A stretch of DNA of 11,677 bases from Candidatus Stahliibacteriota bacterium. GTDB lineage: Bacteria; Hydrothermota; Tepidihabitantia; B3-TA06. A program made the position numbers and the translations under genes. Below are positions 1 to 6,653 of the stretch, in pieces (position 1 is the stretch's first letter; each line of letters opens with the position of its first letter). The DNA lies in the NCBI GenBank assembly GCA_030670165.1, contig DAOVCF010000042.1:1-11677 (forward strand), written 5' to 3'. The notes below the pieces were generated by a model that worked only from the letters and a program-made list of their open reading frames with translations, did not search any database and was not told the origin of the DNA.

Positions 1-39
1 AGACCTCTCATTCAAACCGACCTTTACTGGGAGTTCTGA
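1..39 (+). CDS. C-terminal end of an unidentified upstream gene (partial)
   Basis: Frame 1 reads 12 codons (RPLIQTDLYWEF) and then TGA at 37-39. That stop shares its last base with the ATG of uppP, giving a TGATG junction like the one between folE and folP later in the window. The peptide ends in Phe with Trp at -3, Leu at -5 and Ile at -9, an alternation that resembles the C-terminal strand of outer-membrane beta-barrels. With only 12 codons this could be chance, and the other two forward frames are also open here. The family cannot be named. Confidence 0.35.
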   Translation, partial: RPLIQTDLYWEF

Positions 40-839
40 TGGTCTGGAAGATGCTTTTGCTTGGGGTCGTTCAGGGTGTGAGCGAGTTTTTGCCCATCTC
101 CTCGTCCGGACACCTCTTACTTGGGCAGGTGCTGCTCAGGGTGGAAGGCGGGCTTACCATACCCATATTCCTTCATGTAGGTACACTGATAGCAGTTGTT
201 GTGTTTATGTCCCGTCGCATCGGCGGGCTTTTTGCCGATATGTTCAACCGGGAAAAGGAACGCAGGATTGCAGGGTGGACACTGATCCTGTATCTTTTTG
301 TTGCGAGTATCCCGGCTGCACTGGTTGGGATTCTTACCAAGGACACCATAGATCGCGTGATGTACGGGCAGCCCTTGTATGTGGCTTTCTTCTTTGTCGG
401 AACCGGTGCCTTGCTACTTGCAACTCGCTGGGGCAGAGAGCGTAATCAGACATTCGGGATTTCAGAGGCTATCCTTGTAGGCATTGCCCAGGCGGTTGCC
501 ATCCTGCCCGGATTCTCACGCTCCGGTCTTACCATCGCAACCGCACTTCTTTTGGGGATCGCCTCTGTGGAGGCGTTCGAGTTCAGCTTCCTTCTGTCCA
601 TACCTGCGATCGCCGGTGCCGCGTTGCTTGACTTCCTCGAACTGTATGGGACCGGGAGGATATCCCAGCTCGCTCCCTCTGAAGCGTGGGTTGTGGGCAT
701 AATCTCCAGTGCTGTGGTCGGCTTTGCCGCGCTGTGGGCCGTGAAGAAGGCGGTGGTATCAAAGAAATTCTGGTTGTTCAGCTTCTACTGCTTTGCGGTT
801 GGCGTGGCCAGCTTAATTCTGCTTCTGGTGTTCCGATAG
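39..839 (+). CDS. uppP: Undecaprenyl-diphosphate phosphatase (UppP/BacA family)
   Basis: An integral membrane enzyme that removes a phosphate from undecaprenyl diphosphate, regenerating the lipid carrier used for peptidoglycan and other envelope glycans; in many bacteria it gives bacitracin tolerance. At 266 residues it is a normal family length. The first signature, (E/Q)xxxE followed by FLPISSSGH, is at residues 12-25 (Q12, E16, H25). The second, PGFSRSGLT, is at 157-165 with the catalytic-type Arg161. The two half-sites, GVVQGVSEFLPISSSG and GIAQAVAILPGFSRSG, resemble each other, as expected from the inverted internal repeat of this fold. Most of the protein is hydrophobic helix. The ATG at 39 has GGGAG at 29-33, five bases upstream. 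The frame is open to the window edge, so a longer start cannot be formally excluded, but this start fits family length. tilS begins 3 bases after the stop. Confidence 0.97.
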   Translation: MVWKMLLLGVVQGVSEFLPISSSGHLLLGQVLLRVEGGLTIPIFLHVGTLIAVVVFMSRRIGGLFADMFNREKERRIAGWTLILYLFVASIPAALVGILTKDTIDRVMYGQPLYVAFFFVGTGALLLATRWGRERNQTFGISEAILVGIAQAVAILPGFSRSGLTIATALLLGIASVEAFEFSFLLSIPAIAGAALLDFLELYGTGRISQLAPSEAWVVGIISSAVVGFAALWAVKKAVVSKKFWLFSFYCFAVGVASLILLLVFR

Positions 840-842
840 ACC

Positions 843-2216
843 GTGTCCTTGATTCCTAAAGCAAAAGAGACCTTAAAGCGTGAGTGCGGAGCTAAGAAAG
901 GCGCACGCATCGTGGTGGCTTGCTCGGGAGGTGCGGATTCCGTTGCCTTACTTCATTTCCTCCACACCCTCAAGGAGAAGTTGGGGATCGCAAAGCTGGG
1001 CGTCTACCACCTGAACCACGGGCTTCGGGGCGAGGAGGCGGATGCGGACGAGGAATTCGTGGCGAATCTTGCCAAATCACTCGATATCCCATTCCATCCC
1101 GATCGTGCCGACGTTGCGGCGTATGCGGCCCAGCACGGAATTTCCCTGGAGATGGCCGGCCACAAGATTCGCTATGCAAGGCTAGAACGAACGCTGGAAT
1201 CAAAAGGATATGCCCTTGCTGCCCTTGGACATACGGCCTCGGATAACGCCGAATGGATACTGCTTTCTTTGATCCGCGGCAGGGCGGAGCCTTTTTTATG
1301 GGGCATTCCTGCAAAACGAGGTCCGTTCATCCGTCCACTTATACGGTGCACGCGGACAGAAATCCTTGCCTATTTGAAGAAGCATCGTCTATCCTTCCGC
1401 GAGGATTCGAGCAACGTCTCACTTTCATTTAACCGCAATCGTATCAGACACCGGATCATGCCTTTGCTTAAGGAACTCAATCCCTCCCTTGAGGAGACCA
1501 TTTCGCGCACCCTTGAGATAGGGGATGTGCTGAACTCCTCGCTTGATTCAGAGGCATCCGAGCTCCTGAAGCGGCTCGTTGCAGCTAATGGCAAGACCCG
1601 TGAGCTTGACACCTTAGAGCTTTCGAGCTATAATTCAGTTACGCAACTTCGTGTGCTTAGGCTCTTTGCGCCCTGGCTTGGAGCAAATGATCTTTTGGGC
1701 CTATTGCCGCTGGAGGCTGCCAAAGGGACGCGTGAGATAGCGCGCGGCGAAGGAAAGAAGCTTTCGGCATCCTATGATCGGTTGGTGCTTGAGGATTGCA
1801 AGAATCGACCTTTATGGGAGCCGATGGTGCTGAGCGAGGAAAAGGATGTGTTAGTGCCGGGGTTTGGATGGCGCCTGCGCGTATATGCGGGCAAACCGGA
1901 TGAATTCGCGCCGCGCGACGACACGGTATTCTTTGACGCGAGTTTTATCAAACCTCCATTCGTTGTCCGCCCCTGGCGTGAAGGGGACAGGATAGTTCCG
2001 TTTGGCAGGCGAGGAGAGGTTAAGCTGAAGCGGGTATTTAGTGATAGGAAGGTAGTACGCCGGATGCGTCGGTACTGGCCTTTGGTATGTAAGGATGATG
2101 AAGTGGTGTGGGCCGCCGGGCTTATACGTTGCGCCGCGGCCACTGTAACAAGTTTAACTAGTGAGTTGACGATTTTGACTCTCTTGAGAGGTGAAGATGA
2201 CAAACAGACCGCCTAA
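843..2216 (+). CDS. tilS: tRNA(Ile)-lysidine synthetase TilS
   Basis: Cytoplasmic ATP-dependent enzyme that attaches lysine to C34 of the CAU-anticodon tRNA(Ile), so that it reads AUA and accepts isoleucine. The N-terminal PP-loop ATPase domain shows SGGADS at residues 28-33, NHGLRG at 58-63, and a GHTASDNAE segment carrying the conserved Asp and Glu. A family-typical stretch RGPFIRPLI, then EDSSN and RNRIRH, follows. The C-terminal tRNA/substrate-binding domain is present (RPWREGDRIVPFG, then KLKRVFSDRKV and a PLV segment), so this is the long form at 457 residues. The GTG start at 843 lies 3 bases after the uppP stop and has no good Shine-Dalgarno sequence (nearest is a weak GGTG about 15 bases upstream), so it probably relies on reinitiation after uppP. 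Its last 20 bases overlap ftsH in another frame. Family identity is near certain; the exact start is less so. Confidence 0.96.
   Translation: MSLIPKAKETLKRECGAKKGARIVVACSGGADSVALLHFLHTLKEKLGIAKLGVYHLNHGLRGEEADADEEFVANLAKSLDIPFHPDRADVAAYAAQHGISLEMAGHKIRYARLERTLESKGYALAALGHTASDNAEWILLSLIRGRAEPFLWGIPAKRGPFIRPLIRCTRTEILAYLKKHRLSFREDSSNVSLSFNRNRIRHRIMPLLKELNPSLEETISRTLEIGDVLNSSLDSEASELLKRLVAANGKTRELDTLELSSYNSVTQLRVLRLFAPWLGANDLLGLLPLEAAKGTREIARGEGKKLSASYDRLVLEDCKNRPLWEPMVLSEEKDVLVPGFGWRLRVYAGKPDEFAPRDDTVFFDASFIKPPFVVRPWREGDRIVPFGRRGEVKLKRVFSDRKVVRRMRRYWPLVCKDDEVVWAAGLIRCAAATVTSLTSELTILTLLRGEDDKQTA
2187..2193 (+). promoter_or_regulatory. Ribosome binding site deciding the ftsH start
   Basis: AGAGGTG lies within the end of tilS, with its GAGG core 5 bases before the ATG at 2197. 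An in-frame GTG at 2191 would add only Met-Lys and lies inside this Shine-Dalgarno sequence, so the ATG at 2197 is preferred. Confidence 0.7.
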
Positions 2217-4152
2217 GGCGGGTTCACGCAGACTGCGCACCGTTATTATCTGGAGCGTGGTGGGATTGTTATTTATACTAGGTTACTATCTGTTTGTTTT
2301 TCGTCCACAGCGGACCCCTGAGATCCCATACAGTGAGTTCCGTCAGCGGCTTGAAAAGCTTTCCTCGGCGACGATCTCGGAACGCCAGATAACCGGTGAG
2401 TTCCTCGCCGAGGAAACGGTTCAGACTGTGCGGCAAGAGCAGATTACCACAAAACGCTTCATGGTGAGGATTCCCTTTGATGATCAGAAGCTTGTAGAGG
2501 AGCTTTTAGCTTTGGGCGTCAACGTCAGTTCTCAGAACCGTGTCCAGTGGGCGAGCATCCTTCTGTCCATCGTTCCCTGGGTGCTGATTATCGGGTTCTG
2601 GTTTATGATAATGAGGCAGTCGCAGGCCGGGGCCTCCAAGGCATTTCAGTTCGGGAAGAGCAAGGTGAGGATCTCTACCGAGACCCGTCCCAACGTTACC
2701 TTTGATGACGTCGCAGGAGTGGAGGAAGCCAAGGAGGAACTGGAAGAGATAATAGAGTTTCTTCGGTCGCCGCGCAAGTTCAGTCGTCTGGGCGGCCGTA
2801 TCCCAAAAGGGGTGCTGCTTGTCGGAGCGCCCGGCACAGGAAAGACCCTTCTTGCACGTGCGGTAGCCGGTGAGGCGAGCGTTCCGTTCCTCTCCATCTC
2901 CGGGTCGGACTTCGTAGAGCTTTTCGTCGGCGTTGGTGCGTCGCGTGTGCGAGACCTGTTCGAACAGGGCAAGCGTCATGCCCCATGCATCATATTCATA
3001 GACGAGATAGACGCTGTCGGGCGTCATCGCGGAGCAGGTCTTGGCGGGGGTCACGACGAGCGGGAGCAGACACTTAATCAGCTTCTCGTGGAGATGGACG
3101 GCTTTGAGACCTCTGCAGGCATCATCTTCATGGCAGCCACCAACCGTCCTGACATCCTCGATCCGGCGCTTCTGCGACCGGGTCGCTTTGACCGCAAGGT
3201 GATTCTGCCTCAACCGGACGTTCGTGGCAGGGAAGGAATCCTCAAAATAAAGGTTCAACGTATACCGCTTTCTGGAGACGTTGACCTTTCCGTTCTGGCA
3301 CGCGGCACGCCCGGGTTCACCGGTGCAGACCTTGAAAACATGGTTAACGAGGCCGCCCTTCTGGCAGCCCGCCGTAACCGAAACGAGGTTACTGCACAGG
3401 ATTTCGAAGACGCAAAGGACAAGGTCCTTATGGGTGCCGAGCGCCGAAGCCTGCTACTCTCTGTGGAGGAGAAACGCCGCACCGCATATCACGAGGCTGG
3501 TCATGCACTTGTCTCCCGCATGATCCCCGGTATGGACCCCATACATAAAGTTACCATAATCCCACGCGGCATGGCCCTCGGCGTTACCCAGCCTCTGCCC
3601 ATCGATGAACGCAAGATATACCCCAAGGGGTTCTGCGAGGCACAGATTGCGTTCATGTTGGGAGGCCGTGCGGCGGAGGAGAAGGTCTTCGGCGACCTCT
3701 CCACCGGGGCCGCAAATGACCTGGAGAAGACAACCATCCTTGCCCGCAAGATGGTCTGTGAGTGGGGGATGAGCACCAAGCTCGGCCCACTGACGTTCGG
3801 CAAGGTCGAGGCGGAGATCTTCTTAGGCCGGGAGATGGGAATGCATCGCAACTACAGCGAGAAAACAGCCCAGCTCATTGATTCCGAGATTCGAGCGATA
3901 ATCGAAGGTCAGCATAAACGTGCTCAGGGGATCATCGAAAAGAATGTCAAGAAGCTCAATGCACTTGCCGAAGCACTTATCAAGCAAGAAACCCTCGATG
4001 CGATGCAGATTGATGAGATACTTGGACTTACCAAGGGTCCCAGACGCAAAGCTGCTAAGGTGAAGACAACCCCTAAGACCCCTAAAACGTCCGATAAAAA
4101 GGTGTCGAGTTCGAGATCGGCAAAGGCGAGAAGTGGACCCAGAAAGGGTTAA
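2197..4152 (+). CDS. ftsH: ATP-dependent zinc metalloprotease FtsH
   Basis: Hexameric membrane-anchored AAA+ protease that extracts and degrades unneeded or damaged membrane proteins and selected cytosolic regulators. Counting from ATG 2197 (651 residues): a first membrane helix at about 14-35, a short FtsH extracellular domain, a second helix at about 119-138, and then the AAA module. This has Walker A GAPGTGKT 210-217, pore-loop FVGVG 243-247, Walker B IIFIDE 265-270, second region of homology starting ATNRPD near 314, and arginine-finger segment LRPGRFDR 326-333. The M41 peptidase domain has HEAGH 432-436 with third zinc ligand Asp508 in the GAANDLEK segment. All catalytic residues are intact. 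The last 35 or so residues form a Lys/Arg/Ser/Thr/Pro-rich, probably disordered tail. Both ends overlap neighbours by 20 bases (tilS upstream, folE downstream), which suggests coupled translation. tilS and ftsH are neighbours in many bacteria. Confidence 0.98.
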   Translation: MTNRPPKAGSRRLRTVIIWSVVGLLFILGYYLFVFRPQRTPEIPYSEFRQRLEKLSSATISERQITGEFLAEETVQTVRQEQITTKRFMVRIPFDDQKLVEELLALGVNVSSQNRVQWASILLSIVPWVLIIGFWFMIMRQSQAGASKAFQFGKSKVRISTETRPNVTFDDVAGVEEAKEELEEIIEFLRSPRKFSRLGGRIPKGVLLVGAPGTGKTLLARAVAGEASVPFLSISGSDFVELFVGVGASRVRDLFEQGKRHAPCIIFIDEIDAVGRHRGAGLGGGHDEREQTLNQLLVEMDGFETSAGIIFMAATNRPDILDPALLRPGRFDRKVILPQPDVRGREGILKIKVQRIPLSGDVDLSVLARGTPGFTGADLENMVNEAALLAARRNRNEVTAQDFEDAKDKVLMGAERRSLLLSVEEKRRTAYHEAGHALVSRMIPGMDPIHKVTIIPRGMALGVTQPLPIDERKIYPKGFCEAQIAFMLGGRAAEEKVFGDLSTGAANDLEKTTILARKMVCEWGMSTKLGPLTFGKVEAEIFLGREMGMHRNYSEKTAQLIDSEIRAIIEGQHKRAQGIIEKNVKKLNALAEALIKQETLDAMQIDEILGLTKGPRRKAAKVKTTPKTPKTSDKKVSSSRSAKARSGPRKG

Positions 4153-4696
4153 GGCAGCTATCCGGGAGCTCCTTGAAGCGGCAGGTGAGGATCCCTCCAG
4201 GGCAGGGTTGAAGCATACCCCGCAGGCGGTGGCGGGGATGCTGCCGGAGATTCTCGCCGGGTTGGGACGCGATCCACGCCAGGTACTTAAAGCCTATACC
4301 GCACCCAACCAGGACGAGATGATACTCGTAAAGAATATGCCCTTCTACTCCCTGTGTGAACATCACCTCCTGCCATTCTTCGGCAAGGTTCATCTGGCCT
4401 ATATACCCCGTGAGAACCGGATTACCGGTTTCGGCGACATAGTCCGTTTTGTGGATATCCTGACCAGGCGGCTTCAGATCCAGGAGCGGTTGACCACCGA
4501 GATCGCCGACATCTTCAACGAGGTTCTTCATCCTTTGGGTGTGATGGTGGTTATAGAGGCCGAGCACCTGTGCGTTACCATGCGCGGTGTAAAGAAACCC
4601 GGGACTTTAACCCTAACCTCGGCGATGCGCGGGGCGTTCCGACGGGCAAAGACGCGCGCCGAGGCGCTTTCCTTGATGAGGGGGCTGCGCCTGTGA
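4133..4696 (+). CDS. folE: GTP cyclohydrolase I (type IA, FolE)
   Basis: Converts GTP to 7,8-dihydroneopterin triphosphate, the first step of tetrahydrofolate synthesis. At 187 residues it is a typical bacterial type IA length. The zinc site is intact: Cys75 and His78 within the CEHH motif (75-78) and Cys147 in EHLCVTMRG (144-152). The central RLQIQERLT helix and the N-terminal RAGLKHTPQAVA region (the family's R-x-GL-x-x-TP pattern) are also recognisable. The GTG start at 4133 lies inside the end of ftsH in another frame, with a modest AAGG/GCGAG purine run just upstream. The stop TGA at 4694-4696 overlaps the folP ATG by one base. Pairing with folP is consistent with a folate role, although GTP cyclohydrolase I also feeds queuosine and biopterin routes. 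Other folate genes (folB, folK) are not in the window. Confidence 0.97.
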   Translation: MDPERVKAAIRELLEAAGEDPSRAGLKHTPQAVAGMLPEILAGLGRDPRQVLKAYTAPNQDEMILVKNMPFYSLCEHHLLPFFGKVHLAYIPRENRITGFGDIVRFVDILTRRLQIQERLTTEIADIFNEVLHPLGVMVVIEAEHLCVTMRGVKKPGTLTLTSAMRGAFRRAKTRAEALSLMRGLRL

Positions 4697-5898
4697 TGCT
4701 TTTGCGTCCGCTGGTGGTTGGTTCTTCTGTCGAGTTGGTACAGGAACTGCAAAGGGTAGAGGTCGACCCCTCCTGTATAGATGTATTTATAGAAAAAAGT
4801 GATTCGTTTCTTCTAAAAATTACGAGGCTTTCGACCCCGGCCGCAAATGTCCTTAAGCAGACCGCTATATCCTTTGGGGCCGACGCAGCGGTTCATCGCG
4901 AGGTTATAACCGGGAAAGTGGATTGCTCAGACGCCATCTTCATGGGCACCAAGCGCCAACTGCGGCGAACGGTTTTGGCTCTTTCCGGCCAGCCATTCGG
5001 TCTTGCCAAGCTCGAGAAGAAGGTCTGTGAGCTTTTGGATCATCTTGACCGAGAGCCTTGTGCGATCGAGATTCCCTCAGGCAAGTTAAGCTTTGATCAC
5101 CCGCTCATCATGGGCGTTCTTAACGTGACCCCTGATTCGTTCTCGGACGGCGGCCTCTTCCTTGATCCTGATGTAGCCTGCAGACACATAGACGAGATGA
5201 TCCAAGACGGAGCTGACATAATAGACGTTGGTGCTGAGTCGACCCGACCCGGCTCCGATCCGGTTTCCGCCTCCGAGCAGCTCAGGCGGCTTGCTCCGAT
5301 CTTTGATCATCTTCAAAAACTTCACATCATTTGGTCTATAGATGCCGCCGATCCCGATGTTGCACGTGCCGCTCTCGATAAGGGTGCCTCGATCGTAAAC
5401 AACGTGTCGGGCGGGGCAAATCCAGCCCTCTGGCAGATGGCTGGAAGTTACTCTGCCGCATTTGTGCTCATGCACATTCAGGGAACGCCCAGGACCATGC
5501 AACAGGACCCGCACTACGAGGATTTCAACGCCGAACTCTTCCGGTTCTTTTCTACCAAGCTTGAAGAGATCCAGGCCTCAGGTTTTTCGCGCGATCACGT
5601 GATTATTGATCCGGGCATCGGTTTCGGCAAGCGCGTTCATGACAACACCTCGGCCATCCGCAGGTTGGGTGAGCTGCGTGCCTTTGGGTCGCCCATACTC
5701 GTGGGTGCATCCCGTAAATCCTTCCTCGGTAAGCTCTTAGGGCTTGAGGTCAATGACAGGCTGGAAGCCTCTATAGCTTCAGCGGTTCTGGCGTTCGCTG
5801 GAGGTGCTGCGATCCTCAGGGTACACGACGTCAGACAGACGAGAAAGGCAATTGATGCGGCGGCCGCAATCCGTTCTGTCGACGGAACATCTCGATGA
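4696..5898 (+). CDS. folP: Dihydropteroate synthase with N-terminal extension
   Basis: Condenses 7,8-dihydropterin pyrophosphate with p-aminobenzoate to give dihydropteroate; this is the sulfonamide target. The TIM-barrel part (about residues 133-400) carries MGVLNVTPDSFSDGG (139-153), the DVGAESTRPG pterin-site loop, a SIDAADP strand, a VNNVSGG strand, IDPGIGFGK, GASRKSFLG (337-345 with Lys341) and RVHDV (375-379). The usual Asn-Asp in the NDVSG strand is Asn-Asn here, and the common SIDT is SIDA; catalytic Lys, Arg and His remain. About 130 residues precede the barrel and include a KQTAISFGADAAVHR segment and a GTKRQLRR...QPFG segment. To my recollection a similar extension occurs in folP of deltaproteobacteria and other deep-branching bacteria. 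ATG 4696 forms a TGATG junction with folE. GTG 4693 is an alternative and sits at better distance from the GAGGGGG run ending at 4684. The stop overlaps cdaA by 4 bases (ATGA). Confidence 0.95.
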   Translation: MLLRPLVVGSSVELVQELQRVEVDPSCIDVFIEKSDSFLLKITRLSTPAANVLKQTAISFGADAAVHREVITGKVDCSDAIFMGTKRQLRRTVLALSGQPFGLAKLEKKVCELLDHLDREPCAIEIPSGKLSFDHPLIMGVLNVTPDSFSDGGLFLDPDVACRHIDEMIQDGADIIDVGAESTRPGSDPVSASEQLRRLAPIFDHLQKLHIIWSIDAADPDVARAALDKGASIVNNVSGGANPALWQMAGSYSAAFVLMHIQGTPRTMQQDPHYEDFNAELFRFFSTKLEEIQASGFSRDHVIIDPGIGFGKRVHDNTSAIRRLGELRAFGSPILVGASRKSFLGKLLGLEVNDRLEASIASAVLAFAGGAAILRVHDVRQTRKAIDAAAAIRSVDGTSR

Positions 5899-6653
5899 TA
5901 GATGTACTCAAGCCCACGTTTATTGACTTTATAGACGTTGGGGTGGTGACGGTGATCGTCTATCTTTTCCTCGCGTTCATCAAAGGCACGCGGGCGCTTC
6001 AGATACTTATCGGGCTGCTCCTGATATTTCTTCTCTCCCTCCTTGCACGTGCATTCAACCTTAGTGCTCTATCCCTGATCCTTAATTCGCTGATGGCTAT
6101 CTGGATCATCGCTTTCGTGATCCTGTTTCAGCCGGAGATTCGCAACGCTTTGGCAAGAATGGGTCGCTACAGGGTGCTTAGATTCCTTGTGCGCTCGGTT
6201 GAGCAGCTGGCGGTTTCAGAAATCGTCAAGGCGGTCGAGGAGATGTGCAAACGCAAGATCGGTTCTTTGATCGTCTTTGAACGTGACATCAATCTGGGGG
6301 AGTACGTTCAGACCGGCACCCGCCTGGACGCCACCGTCTCCGCACCACTTATAGTTTCCCTCTTCACCCCGCCGTCTCCTTTGCACGACGGGGCCTGTAT
6401 ACTAAGAAGGGACAAGGTTATTGCTGCGGCGTGTATCTTGCCGGTCAGTCAGGAGCCCTGGGTCGAGGACTACTACGGGATGCGTCACCGGGCCGCCCTG
6501 GGGATATGCTCGGTAACCGACGCGATCTCGGTGGTGGTGAGCGAGGAGACCGGGGGGGTAAGTGTTGGGATGGAGGGAAAGCTCTATTCGAATCTCGAGA
6601 TGAAGGAATTGACAACCTACCTTGAGAAGGTTTACGCCAAGGAGGAAAGATGA
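5895..6653 (+). CDS. cdaA: Diadenylate cyclase CdaA (DisA_N domain, membrane type)
   Basis: Makes the second messenger c-di-AMP from two ATP. In other bacteria this molecule controls potassium and osmolyte transport and influences the cell wall. Three hydrophobic helices occupy about residues 12-29, 34-54 and 58-78, ending in the family-typical FQPEIRNAL junction. The cytosolic cyclase domain follows, with PLHDGA (DGA at 165-167) and GMRHRAALG (RHR at 197-199), then a VSEETGGVSV segment; both catalytic motifs are intact. At 252 residues it matches the CdaA class rather than DisA or CdaS. The start ATG at 5895 overlaps the folP stop by 4 bases and has no strong Shine-Dalgarno, so coupling is likely. 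The regulator gene cdaR/ybbR and glmM, which commonly follow cdaA, are absent here; a DUF2723 gene follows instead with a 4-base overlap. A run of seven G at 6552-6558 is noted but the frame is intact. Confidence 0.96.
   Translation: MIDVLKPTFIDFIDVGVVTVIVYLFLAFIKGTRALQILIGLLLIFLLSLLARAFNLSALSLILNSLMAIWIIAFVILFQPEIRNALARMGRYRVLRFLVRSVEQLAVSEIVKAVEEMCKRKIGSLIVFERDINLGEYVQTGTRLDATVSAPLIVSLFTPPSPLHDGACILRRDKVIAAACILPVSQEPWVEDYYGMRHRAALGICSVTDAISVVVSEETGGVSVGMEGKLYSNLEMKELTTYLEKVYAKEER
6641..6645 (+). promoter_or_regulatory. Strong ribosome binding site for the DUF2723 gene
   Basis: GGAGG within AAGGAGGAAAG, four bases before the ATG at 6650 and inside the last codons of cdaA. It is one of the two strongest Shine-Dalgarno sequences in the window, so the DUF2723 gene can load ribosomes independently of coupling to cdaA. 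Confidence 0.7.

Noticed and set aside
2191..2196. GTG start for ftsH at 2191
   Set aside because: It lies inside the Shine-Dalgarno sequence that serves ATG 2197 and adds only two residues.
2506..3258. Minus-strand open frame of 250 codons
   Set aside because: Antisense to the AAA domain of ftsH, whose motifs are unambiguous; no recognisable protein features.
4570..4695. Longer folP beginning at 4570
   Set aside because: The extra 42 codons overlap the conserved zinc-site end of folE and encode an unstructured charged peptide; the TGATG junction at 4694-4698 gives a better start.
6552..6558. Run of seven G in cdaA as a phase-variation or frameshift site
   Set aside because: The frame is intact through the run and encodes the conserved TGGVSV segment; one short homopolymer is not evidence of switching.
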